From the NCBI GenBank assembly GCA_003313425.1, contig NHZP01000014.1, positions 1,116,001 through 1,180,000 of the forward strand: a DNA stretch of 64,000 nucleotides, written 5' to 3'. The notes beneath the pieces were generated by a model that was not told the origin of the DNA, did not search any database, and was given only the letters and a program-made list of their open reading frames with translations. Origin of the DNA: Pseudopyrenochaeta lycopersici (lineage: Eukaryota > Ascomycota > Dothideomycetes > Pleosporales > Pseudopyrenochaetaceae). This document shows, one piece after another, positions 22,655-33,050 of this stretch. The position numbers were made by a program, and so were the translations under genes. Position 1 is the stretch's first letter. Each line of letters starts with the position of its first letter.

Positions 22655-24826
22655 ATGCTCCCTCGGCTGAGATCTTTGAGCCCACATCGAACACCAGTCC
22701 CATGTGCATATAATCATCGCAAACCAGCCGCTGCATGTCACCCCATCGCAAACATGTCGTGTAAGTCAAAACAACAGAAAAATTGCAAGTTTGGCCATCT
22801 GCCTCTTTCGACGTCTGGGCCTCAAGAAACAACATTGACTGTACGATCACACATGTCCGTTTTAGGAATCTCCTAATTTTGAAACTAGGGCAATGCGCTC
22901 CTCCGAACGCCATACTTCAATAAGGGCTCTGCTTTTACCAAAGAAGAACGTGACACATTCAAGCTCCATGGCCTCCTACCCACGAACATTCAGACCCTTG
23001 AGGAGCAAGTCAAGCGCGCATACGCTCAGTACAGCTCCCGTCCCAATGATCTGGCGAAGAACACCTTCATGACTAGCTTGAAGGAGCAGAACGATGTGCT
23101 ATACTATAGGGTATGAAGATGTGAGATTCCAAGTTAAGAAATGGGATAGCTGATCATCAGACTAGCTAATCCTCGACCACCTCAAGGAAATGTTCTCTGT
23201 CATTTACACACCAACTGAGGGCGACGCAATAGCAGACTACTCGAGACTTTTCCGACGGCCCGAAGGATGCTTCCTCAACATTGATGACGCACATCGAATA
23301 GAGGACGATATCAATCAGTGGGGCAACCCGGAGGACATCGATGTCATAGTCGTGAGCGACGGACAACAGATCCTAGGCATTGGAGACCAAGGTGTCGGGG
23401 CTATCTTGATCAGTGTAGCAAAGCTTGTCATATACACACTCTGTGCTGGTATTCATCCTTCGCGGACATTGCCTGTGGTGCTTGATTGCGGAACAGATGT
23501 AAGCAAGGAAGCCACCCTTTTTGTATTGTTTCCTTGCTGACCTTGCCTAGAACAAGAAGCTCCTTGAAGATGACTTATATCTTGGTTTGCGGAAAAATCG
23601 AGTCTATGGTGAAGAATACGACAATTTCATAGATAAGTTCGTTAGCGCTTGCAGGAAGCGATATCCGAAGGCATACATCCATTTCGAGGACTTTGGATTA
23701 AGTAATGCACGGAGAATTCTTGACAAATACACACCACAGATCGCTTGTTTTAATGACGATGTCCAAGGAACTGGCTGTGTAACGCTGGCTGCCGTAATGG
23801 CTGCTTTCAAGGTCAGTGGCGTAGCGTGGGATGAAGCTCGGTTTGTTATGTTCGGATCGGGTTCTGCGGGTATTGGTATTGCAGACCAGATCAAAGATGC
23901 CATCGTAGAGCATACAGATAAGTCAGCGGAGGAGGCTGGTAAACAAATTTGGTAAGATACCCGTACCGAAACCAGAAGTTTCTGAAGGCATTAACTTGTG
24001 TAGGTGTATTGATAAACCTGGTCTCTTGCTCAACGCCAAGAAGGATCAGCTCCACCCTGCTCAGCTACCTTATGCCCGTGATGACGAGGAGTGGGAAGGC
24101 AAGGAACACAGTGATCTTTTATCTGTTGTAAAGGAAGTCAAGCCGCACGTGTTGATCGGGACCTCCACAAAACCAGGAGCTTTCACGGAGGAGGTTGTTC
24201 GAGAGATGGCAAAGCATGTAGAGCGGCCCGCAATCCTCCCGCTTTCTAATCCAACACGACTGCATGAAGCAAAGCCGCAGGATCTTTACGATTGGACGGA
24301 TGGCAAAGCTTTAGTGGCCACTGGCTCCCCGTTCCCGCCAGTGAAGCATGATGGCAAGGAGTACGATATCTGTATGCTCACCTTCTCATATTTTTCAAAT
24401 AGCCACTAACGACTGTTAGCTGAATGTAACAACTCGGTTACGTTTCCAGGTATTGGGCTTGGCGCAGTCCTTAGCCGTACACGTCTCATGACACCTGGGC
24501 TTCTCGTCGCTGCCGTTAAAGCCCTTGCCTCTGCTGCGCCAGTTCTGAACGGCTCAGGAGCTGGCCTCCTGCCAGACGTCGAAGACGTACGAGAAATAAG
24601 TGTTCAAATAGCGAGGAACATTATCAAGAAGGCGATCGAAGATGATCTCGCGCAAGAGAAAGATATCCCCACTGATGATGCAGACCTTGAAGAGTGGATC
24701 CGCGAGCAGATGTGGAATGCCGAGTATCGGCAGTTGCAGTTGGTAGAGGAGCATACAGCAGATGCACATGCTAAGGGCGAGGCTGGCACGGGTTCGGGAC
24801 GAAGGGAAGCAAGATTTGAGCACTGA
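22655..24826 (+). CDS. mae1: NAD-dependent malic enzyme, probably mitochondrial
   Basis: Oxidatively decarboxylates malate to pyruvate. Six exons (22655-22840, 22889-23110, 23166-23498, 23551-23951, 24004-24371, 24420-24826) give 638 residues. The first 33 residues are rich in Arg, Ser and Pro with no acidic residue, which fits a mitochondrial presequence; this favours the ATG at 22655 over the one at 22754. Conserved parts: HLPLSTSGP, YFNKGSAFT, MFSVIYTPTEGDA with the catalytic tyrosine, LFRRPEGCF, GIGDQGVGAI, FEDFGLSNA with metal-binding acids, FNDDVQGTG, and the dinucleotide-binding GSGSAGIGIAD. The C-terminus has the usual LSRTRLMTPG. No break was seen. Confidence 0.93.
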
Positions 24827-26082
24827 TCTACGGGCAGCCATAACCATCGCAAGCCTTTACTTGTTCCCTTTGAACTACAAATATCACCTCATTATGTTTT
24901 TTTGTGTTCCCTTAAAAGGGTTTCACCTTTGTCTGCTTAGTTCTTAACTCCGCATCACGAGATGTTGATTGCATTCTTTGTTGCGCGTGGCTTTACATTG
25001 CCTGTTAGAACTATGGGAATAGACCCTCGCAACAGAAAACACAATCCTACCTCTTCTTTTGCCTCAAGATTGTCTTGGAATCTTCGCATATCATGCCTGT
25101 TCTATCTGCCTATTATACGCGCAGCCAAGCGCAGAGGAACCCTAACAGATACGAAAGTATTGACAGCTCTCGACGGATTTCGTTCCTGGATCAGTGGCAC
25201 TTCTATAATGACAATGCTACAAATACAGCTGCGAAGCAGAGGCAGCACATTAGAAGTGCAGCACCTAAAACGTTCGATCTTGAGTCTAACTCAAAAGACC
25301 ACCACCAAGTCAAACATGAGACTGAACAGAAATGGAAGGAGAACCTGGTATATTCTCAACTCTTTAGCACCCATCCTAGCCATTAATGCTTCGTAGATAC
25401 TCGCAACAGCCATCTTCTCGTCCATCTTATTCTTCGCTCAAGCGCCGTTCCTCCTCGCATTCATAGTTTCTGTGCCGTTCGTTGTCAGGAACATGCGCCC
25501 GGTTCGATCTGCACAGGCTCTCGCAACCTCCATTCCGGCTCGACCAGCAATGAGACGTCACTACCCTAGAGTCCTCAGAAAGAGCTCAGGTGGGTTCGAT
25601 TCTACGAGGAAAGACGGACTTGAGTGTGCAGACAGGAAGGCTTCTCGCGGTACGCTTAGGCTCCTAGCGAGCAACAAACCTGACCTCGTTGGTACAATCT
25701 GTAATAACTAATATTCACACAGTGTACCGAGATAAATCCTTGCATGGCCCGATGCCTGGCCGTGGCCTAATCGAGTGGTTCGGCTATCGCACCCACGTTG
25801 CTGCCGTTTACAAGGACGCTCTACTTAAAAGTGTGATTTGGATAGAACAAAAAGGCCGCGTTTTCCAAGAAAAAATGGCTATTATTCTATTTCGTGTGTA
25901 CCGATACTGTATCAAGAGCTCGAAGCAGGCTGCGTACTTACTGTTGCACTTGGTAAAACTCCGAATACAGTGGAAATTGGCCCTTTCAGGGATTCAATTT
26001 ATCAACACGTTATTGCAGGGTAAAGTGCTCCAATTTTTGTGGCTACCACGCCCCCTTCTCTCCTTGACAGAGCTTAAAGATC

Positions 26083-26084
26083 TA
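26083..26084. repeat. Target-site duplication TA, left
   Basis: TA immediately before the terminal ACATCCC of the element; repeated at 31262-31263. TA duplication is typical of Tc1/mariner-type insertion. Confidence 0.7.
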
Positions 26085-26729
26085 ACATCCCTCACTACGT
26101 AGCGAGAACCACACCGTAGCGAGAAAACCAACAGGTACTTAGACTTCAACACATCAGAAACTCTTCCTATGTCTAGCTATCTATATTTTACTAATTAGAT
26201 AGTATAACTTAGCTATTCCTAGACATCTTAAACCCTTTTAATCTAAAAATTACGTTACGTATCGTCGCCTTTACGCCTAATTCGTAGAGAGCCTTATTCT
26301 TTAGTAAAACAGCGTTCCTTCCCTATAGCACTACTATTAAGCTCTTACTACTCTATAATGCTTATAATAGTGCTATCTAAGCCTTAGAACCTTACTATAA
26401 TACTTAGGAGTTATTACTAGCCTTATATCTGCTGTCGCACGCAAATTTATGTTAGGGTCGCTACCCTAATTAGTACCTCTAACCGGAACGATTACCAGTC
26501 CTAGCTAGTGCAAAACAGCCACATAATTATCACAGTAGCTGCTAGGCCTGTGGCGGTGTGAAGTCTTGGCAAGCGGGCCGACCTTAGCCCCGCAGCCTTG
26601 CGATCCAACTCAACCTTGGCCATGCCTCCAGTCAACCAACTCACCTCTTACAGAATTCGCCACCTCACAAGAGCCTATCCAGAGCGGGTCGACCGTCCTC
26701 CCTGCTAGCGTAATCGAGGCGTTCGTCTG
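26085..26729 (+). repeat. Left 645-bp terminal inverted repeat
   Basis: Matches 30617-31261 in reverse complement with no net length change. The outer two thirds is very rich in TA and poor in CA/TG, whereas the inner part (about 26541-26729) is GC-rich with normal CA/TG content. Differences between arms in the stretches compared were all transitions. Confidence 0.9.
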
Positions 26730-27087
26730 ATTCTCATGTTATAATCATATTTCAGTTTGGCTCCTTGCAAAAATCGCCTTCCGCTAAGGTCTGACCCCGC
26801 ATATATGCTTTTCACGCCACACTTTAGGCTTAAACTTACAAGTCTAAGGACGGCGGAACTAGGTTATAGTACTCTCGACCTGTCTTGCTTTCAGATGCGA
26901 TCCTTAGGTATAGCTCGGCGTCCCTGTTTTCCAGTATGCCACTCTAACCCCGATAGTTAGGACTAGCACCCTCAGCAGACGAGTGGGTTGCCGTGCTCGT
27001 CTCTTGACTTAGGCTGCTGCGTTTGAACCTTATATCAAAGACCTTCCATCAGCACTAACGCAAGCTTACTTCTAAAGGCCCGGTATC
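26730..27087. other. Element interior upstream of the HET gene
   Basis: About 360 bases between the left inverted repeat and the HET-gene ATG; the likely promoter of the cargo gene. No coding exon is recognised. Confidence 0.4.
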
Positions 27088-30000
27088 ATGCCGCAATATC
27101 GTTATTCTCCACTCTCGGAAAAGCCCAACATCATTCGCTTGCTTCGACTACTACCAAGCAAAGATAAACCAAAAAATTTGCGATGTAAACTTTTTGAGTA
27201 TACCATACGAGAGTCAGATATAGCAAATCATCCATACGAAGCACTATCGTATGTTTGGGGTAGTGAGGACAAACCACAGTCTATTATTATAGACGATCAA
27301 GAGTTGGCAATTACGCAAAACCTTTATATGGCCCTGTTACGTCTGCGTGATCGAGAAACTTCTCGAATTATCTGGGTGGATGCTGTTTGCATAAACCAAG
27401 AAGATGAAATGGAGAAAGGCCATCAGATCCAGCTCATGGCAGCGATCTACGCCAAAGCAAGCCACGTGATCGTTTGGCTTGGAGAAGCCCAAGATGATGG
27501 CGATCGAGCGCTTGAGTTAATACGTATTGCAGGAAAAAATTCTGCAAACTCTTTGAATAGAGAGCCATTCGATCAAGCCATTCTGCAGCTACTTAAACGA
27601 CCATGGTTTCGCCGTATCTGGGTAAGTAAAAAGTGTATAATGTTAGTAAGAGTGACTAAATGCCGTTCTAGATTCTACAAGAAGTGGCTGCAGCTCGGCA
27701 TGTTATTATCAAGTGTGGTACTGCGGAGATTGATGGACATGCCTTTTGCTTAGGTTTACAATTTTTGAAACCAACCTTGGAAGACTCCATGTGTCTAGTG
27801 ACCTCTTTAATACGAGGAGCAATATTCCGGTCTGGACATATATTAAGGAAGCAGGAGAGACTCTCGCTGGATATATGTTCTCTACGCGAGCTAGTCGATA
27901 CGTATCATGCACATAAGGCCAAGAAACTACACGACAAGGTATATGCCTTACTTGGCATGAGCTCGGATGATCTTAGCGTAACTCGCTTAAAGCCTGACTA
28001 CAATGTTGATTGGAAAGAGCTTATGCAGAATCTCGTGGAGTTCCTTATTGGTGCTCAAGCCTCTGTTAATACTTGGAACGACAAGGAGATAGCAGTTATC
28101 AGGAGCAGAGGATGTATCCTTGGCGAGGTCTCTACGGGAAAGAGCAATAGTGATTCGGTTAGTAGACAGAACGTGGAAGCCGTAATCAAAAACATGTCGC
28201 AGCAATCGGGATGTATAAGATACGGGAGCGCTCGCTGGACTCTCCAGACCTCGGCAAAACCTATCCAAAACGGAGACTTCCTCTGCCTCCTTCAAGGAGC
28301 CTCAAAGCCTTCGATCATCAGATTACGCAAGGATCATTTCGCTATCATTGTAATAGCAGCTGATCCTCCGGAGGACATACAAACCACGAGTGGAGATGTG
28401 AAATGGGTAGAACTGTTACGATCGGTAACTTTCACTCGCAATTTCCTACTTATCTGGGACTGGGAAATCTCCTCAGAAAACTTGCAAGATTTAGGAAAAT
28501 ATGATACTTTGACCCTAAGATCATTCGAAACGGAGTTGGAGGGCCAGTTGGACGATCCAACCAGAATATGGGATATTGCACTGATATTGGGAGATTTGGG
28601 AGAGTATGAAAAGGCAGAAGAGAGGCTTCGAGAAGCAATAAAAGGATATAAGAGAGCGCTTGGCGAAGAGCATCCACACACGCTGGAAAGCCAATACGGT
28701 TTGACGCCGCTATCGTTGGCCGCTAGAAACGGGTATAACAATGTAGTAAGCCAACTACTCACGAAAGATGAAGTCAATTTGGACTTGAAGGACTGGCACG
28801 GCCGAACACCGCTCTGGTGGGCCGCCAAGAGTGGGCACGAGGCCGTGGTCAAGCAGCTGCTCGCTACAGGCAAGGTCGATGTCGAGGTAAAGGACAAGGA
28901 CGATCGGACGCCGCTGTGGTGGGCGGCGGAAGGAGGCCACCTCGCCGTCGTAGAGCGGCTGCTCCAAGAGAAGGCAGAGGTCAATGCAGCAGCAGAATAT
29001 AGTGGACGAACAGCACTCCAGGCGGCGGCGGGAGGAGGCCACCTCGCCGTCGTAGAGCGGCTGCTCCAAGAGAAGGCAGAGGTCAATGCAGCAGCAGCAG
29101 GATCCAATGGACGAACAGCACTCCAGGCGGCGGCAGAAGGAGGCCACCTCGCCGTCGTAGAGCGGCTGCTCCAAGAGAAGGCAGAGGTCAATGCAGCAGC
29201 AGCAAGATCCAATGGAGGACGAACAGCACTCCAGGCGGCGGCAGGAGGAGGCCACCTCGCCGTCGTAGAGCGGCTGCTCCAAGAGAAGGCAGAGGTCAAT
29301 GCAGCAGCAGCAAGATCCAATGGACGAACAGCACTCCAGGCGGCGGCGGAAGGAGGCCAACAGCACTCCAGGCGGCGGCAGGAGGAGGCCACCTCGCCGT
29401 CGTAGAGCGGCTGCTCCAAGAGAAGGCAGAGGTCAATGCAGCAGCAGCAAGATCCAATGGAGGACGAACAGCACTCCAGGCGGCGGCAGGAGGAGGCCAC
29501 CTCGCCGTCGTAGAGCGGCTGCTCCAAGAGAAGGCAGAGGTCAATGCAGCAGCAGCAGAATTCGGAGGACGAACAGCACTCCAGGCGGCGGCGGGAGGAG
29601 GCCACCTCGCCGTCGTAGAGCGGCTGCTCCAAGAGAAGGCAGAGGTCAATGCAGCAGCAGCAAGATCCGGAGGACGAACAGCACTCCAGGCGGCGGCAGG
29701 AGGAGGCCACCTCGCCGTCGTAGAGCGGCTGCTCCAAGAGAAGGCAGAGGTCAATGCAGCAGCAGCAAGATCCGGAGGACGAACAGCACTCCAGGCGGCG
29801 GCAGGAGGAGGCCACCTCGCCGTCGTAGAGCGGCTGCTCCAAGAGAAGGCAGAGGTCAATGCAGCAGCAGCAAGATCCGGAGGACGAACAGCACTCCAGG
29901 CGGCGGCAGGAGGAGGCCACCTCGCCGTCGTAGAGCGGCTGCTCCAAGAGAAGGCAGAGGTCAATGCAGCAGCAGGATACGACCGTCCAACAGCACTCCA

Positions 30001-30172
30001 GGCGGCGGCAGGAGGAGGCCACCTCGCCGTCGTAGAGCGGCTGCTCCAAGAGAAGGCAGAGGTCAATGCAGCAGCAGCAGGATTCGGAGGACGAACAGCA
30101 CTCCAGGCGGCGGCGGAAGGAGGCCACCTCGCCGTCGTAGAATGCCTTCGTCACGCAGGTGCTATAAAATAA
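27088..30172 (+). CDS. HET-domain protein with TPR-like segment and ankyrin array, frameshifted
   Basis: Exons 27088-27621 and 27672-29405 give 755 residues before a stop. The N-terminal HET domain, linked in fungi to heterokaryon incompatibility and programmed cell death, is clear: YEALSYVWGSEDK, IIWVDAVCINQED, IYAKASHVIVWLGEA and RPWFRRIW/ILQEVAAARH across the splice. A TPR-like segment (GDLGEYEKAEERLREAI, residues about 490-520) precedes ankyrin repeats that start GLTPLSLAARNGYNNVV. From 28900 the repeats become nearly identical. At about 29358 part of one unit is lost and the frame shifts, reading QQHSRRRQEE before TAG at 29403-29405. The ankyrin frame stays open beyond this, through HLAVVERLLQEKAEV units, to TAA at 30170-30172. 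The gene is the cargo of the TIR element. Confidence 0.8.
28900..30155 (+). repeat. Minisatellite-like ankyrin array, about 102-bp unit, twelve near-identical copies plus a truncated one
   Basis: The core GGCCACCTCGCCGTCGTAGA recurs near 28936, 29036, 29141, 29248, 29387, 29497, 29600, 29706, 29808, 29911, 30017 and 30121. Spacing varies around 102 bases (34 codons) because of one- or two-codon differences in the linker after the AAA run. A truncated unit lies at about 29340-29360. Copies differ at very few bases, mainly in the linker, which implies recent expansion or ongoing homogenisation. Confidence 0.9.
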
Positions 30173-30616
30173 TACTGCTGCATTCTTGTATATCCGCAAA
30201 TTTCTTAGCGATTGAAATACTAGCGGCTAGAAAGGTTGTAATTTCTAGAAGCTGATGCTTAAGCTCTAGTAGCTTTCTATATAACTAATTGTTTCTTTAA
30301 TCTCTATTTTATAGAGGGTCAAGAGGAGAATGTATGCCGGATTTAAAAGGACTCTGGGAAATAATGGATGGGGTATGGATATGCAAAGTTGAGCTTAACG
30401 AGCTTAACACATTCTAAGTCTAGAGCATCTATATCATGATTACTTACTATACTATATTTATTATTCTCTCTATTTCATAGAGGACTGGGGATCAGCATAA
30501 ACATATAGCTAGCCAATTTGCCACAGCGAAGCTTCGAGCATACTCTAGATCAAGTGACAAGATATCCACGTGCGGAATTACGTGTTAAATGTTTGCCACT
30601 TGAGTCTGGCCGGGAA
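30173..30616. other. Element interior downstream of the HET gene
   Basis: About 440 AT-rich bases between the cargo gene's final stop and the right inverted repeat. No gene is recognised. Confidence 0.4.
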
Positions 30617-31261
30617 CAGACGAACGCCTTGATCACACTAGCAGGGAGGACGGTCGACCCGCTCTGGATAGGCTCTTGTGAGGTGGCGAATTCTGTAAGA
30701 GGTGAGTTGGTTGACTGGAGGCATGGCCAAGGTTGAGTTGGATCGCAAGGCTGCGGGGCTAAGGTCGGCCCGCTTGCCAAGACTTCACACCGCCACAGGC
30801 CTAGCAGCCACTGTGATAATTATGTGGCTGTTTTGCACTAGCTAGGACTAGTAATCGTTCTAGTTAGAGGTACTAATTAGGGTGGCAACCCTAACATAAA
30901 TTTACGTGCGACAGCAGATATAAGGCTAGTAATAACTCCTAAGTATCGTAGTAAGGTTCTAAGACTTAGATAGCACTATTATAAGCATTATAGAGTAGTA
31001 AGAGCTTAATAGTAGTGCTATAGGGAAGGAACGCTGTTTTACTAAAGAATAAGGCTCTCTACAAATTAGGCGCGAAGGCGACGATGCGTAACGTAATTTT
31101 TAGATTAAAGGGGTTTAAGATGTCTAGGAATAGCTAAGTTATACTATCTAATTAGTAAAATATAGATAGCTAGACATAGGAAGAGTTTCTGATGTGTTGA
31201 AGTCTAAGTACCTGTTGGTTTTCTCGCTACGGTGTGGTTCTCGCTACGTAGTGGGGGATGT
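30617..31261 (-). repeat. Right 645-bp terminal inverted repeat
   Basis: Reverse complement of 26085-26729, again 645 bases. Ends in GATGT, which is ACATC in reverse, followed by TA. Short open frames in its GC-rich inner part are not recognised as a transposase. Confidence 0.9.
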
Positions 31262-31263
31262 TA
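31262..31263. repeat. Target-site duplication TA, right
   Basis: Second copy of the TA found at 26083-26084. The interrupted gene resumes in frame at 31264. Confidence 0.7.
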
Positions 31264-31452
31264 CTCAAAACCGACTGGAGCAATCTCATTTGGAAACAAA
31301 TCCCTACAATTTTTGACTTCTGGTGGGGATGGATCTACGGCCTTTCTCATCTATTCCTCTGGGTTCTTCCGAGGGAGCTAGGCAAAGCAATTTATTATAT
31401 CTCAATCAAAAAGCTGTGGCACCTGAAAAGTAGATTGAAGGAAGCATGGTAG

Positions 31453-33050
31453 CGGGAAACCTCAATCATGCGTATGAGAATGGGAGACGCGCTGCTACGT
31501 AGGAAACAGTTTGAAATTTATACATGAGATGGCAGCGGTGAGGGCTTAAGTAGCCAAACTATTTTTGAAGCCAAGAATTTATTTCTTTGAGTTCTAGTCG
31601 CGATTTGATTGTTCGGAAATGGCCGGTTCGATTTCTGCGCATATTTGATTGGTATTCTGTGCTTTGCAAATTTTGAAATTTGTGACGTAAATAGTCATTG
31701 AGCCACCTGTTTCCTTCTCCTTACAAATATCACTATAAAAATGATGTCTTTAGACATTGTTTAGAATGCGGTAGGGAGGATCCCACCTCGTGAGGCCAAT
31801 CACATATAAAGTTGTTCTTTCCCCAGAAGCTCCTCTTGTGTATCAATAGAAACCACTGCAACAGCCACGTCGTTCAAAAGGACGCACTGATTATATAGTC
31901 CTTAACACCCTTCTGGGAATTGGATTGATGAAATTACCTACCTCTGGTATCTCTAGCTCGATTGTAAATGACAAGCTACACATATATACCACCCAGTAAA
32001 CTCATAAGCTGGTGGTTTGATGGAACTCATGTTCAGCAGTAATCAGCACTCATGTAGAAATAATGTCAAACTAGTAGCCAAAATAGTTTTGCAGAATATG
32101 GTTCTATATATCCCTTTAATGAGGACGCCAATCTGCCGCCGATATTGCAGTAAAAGGGCAATTTTGATGACTCTGAAGGTGTTCTTAACACTCTTGTTTT
32201 TCGGATATTTTTAAATTAGATTGAGAATTTAGGGAGAGATGCATAAACATGGGTTGAGACTTGAATGCATGGAACGTGGTCGACATTGGATGGTTTGGTG
32301 TGATTGTACAGCTGGGAGGCAAGGTGGACATCTGCTTTCGATATCGCGATGAAGTAGGAAGATCATCCTAAATATGCTCGAAACCTATTAATACAAAATA
32401 TAAAGAAATGCCAATTAGTTTTTAATATTGGGTAGAGCTAGAGGCATTCTTGAGTCACATACCTTTATGTTCACAGGTCATGCTTGCCAAGCCGGTGCTG
32501 CTCCCTATTCTCCGTCTCAGCCCAAATACACCCCTGTCACCAGTCAGAAATGGATTACAAATGGAGAATACGAACTTGCTTACTAGGTGATCAGAGTATG
32601 CCAGCATTCTGGTAGACTGGAGATGAACAGCGAATGTCTCGACATCTTGTCCAGTTCAGCGATCCGTCCACCCTTTGGCAGCCCTTTCGTACCATAAAAT
32701 GACTGAACGTTAAATAGTGCAAGGGGTTCCTCAATTAAACCAGACTTAATTCTAGTAACTCTAGATATCTGACAATACTGCAGTCTGAACTTCAGAATAC
32801 TGTATCTCCGTTGTTCACGCTAAGCTGCAAGCGGTAGAGATGACCAATAAGGCGGATATAAAGGTAGGAGAAAGGTGTTATCCGCTCACGTCATATGAAA
32901 GAGATAGCATAAGAGGTTCTAAAGCTGTCCACGGAAAGACGGTTCTCAGGCATCAAGAACATCCTCCTCGCAACTCAGCCGTCGAAGTTCAGTCGAGATT
33001 GTTATCCTGAAAATTTTAAATCATCATAAATTCACACATTGTCCGATATA
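31453..33050. other. AT-rich gene-poor stretch
   Basis: About 1.6 kb with many stops in all frames. No gene, RNA or clear repeat is recognised; it could hold decayed sequence. Confidence 0.35.

Larger units (their letters stand above)
26085..31261. mobile_element. 5,177-bp TIR element carrying a HET-ankyrin gene
   Basis: The element is bounded by two inverted arms of equal length (645 bases), both beginning ACATCCC, and is flanked by TA on each side. Its insertion point lies inside an open reading frame that closes exactly on removal of the element and one TA, which confirms the borders independently. Inside is a HET-domain/ankyrin gene (27088-30172) and no visible transposase, so it looks non-autonomous. 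TA duplication suggests the Tc1/mariner group (which includes fungal Fot1/pogo types), but such long arms and a host-type gene as cargo are unusual. Superfamily is an inference from the TA alone. Confidence 0.8.
25093..31452 (+). pseudogene. Unknown membrane-type protein gene split by the TIR element
   Basis: Exons 25093-25347, 25397-25649 and 25723-26084 run up to the left end of the element, and the frame resumes at 31264-31452 after the right end. Leaving out 26085-31263 (element plus one TA copy) gives one uninterrupted 352-residue frame, joined inside GAT-CTA/CTC-AAA. The exon 2 start is strongly hydrophobic (about 30 residues from ILATAIFSSILFF, likely a membrane hairpin). The piece right of the element is rich in Trp and aromatic residues and ends at TAG. 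I recognise no family. With the element in place the frame ends within the inverted repeat, so the gene is presumably inactive or truncated. The second intron (25650-25722) was chosen over a 31-base alternative that is too short. Confidence 0.7.

Noticed and set aside
24962..25396. 144-codon frame overlapping the interrupted gene's first exon
   Set aside because: A different frame of the same DNA, without splice logic; the model from 25093 joins three exons in phase.
25691..25721. 31-base intron alternative in the interrupted gene (GTACAA to CACAG)
   Set aside because: Shorter than known functional introns in these fungi; the 73-base intron at 25650-25722 uses the same acceptor and keeps the phase.
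28900..30155. CRISPR-like array
   Set aside because: The repeat units are coding ankyrin repeats with no unique spacers, in a eukaryotic genome.
28334..30199. 621-codon minus-strand open frame across the ankyrin region
   Set aside because: It is the mirror of the repeat array; its cysteine/leucine repetition follows from the sense repeat and no start context or domain supports it.
30550..30780. Short frames in the GC-rich inner arm of the inverted repeat as a transposase remnant
   Set aside because: No DDE/D or helix-turn-helix pattern was visible, and both arms carry it in opposite orientation.
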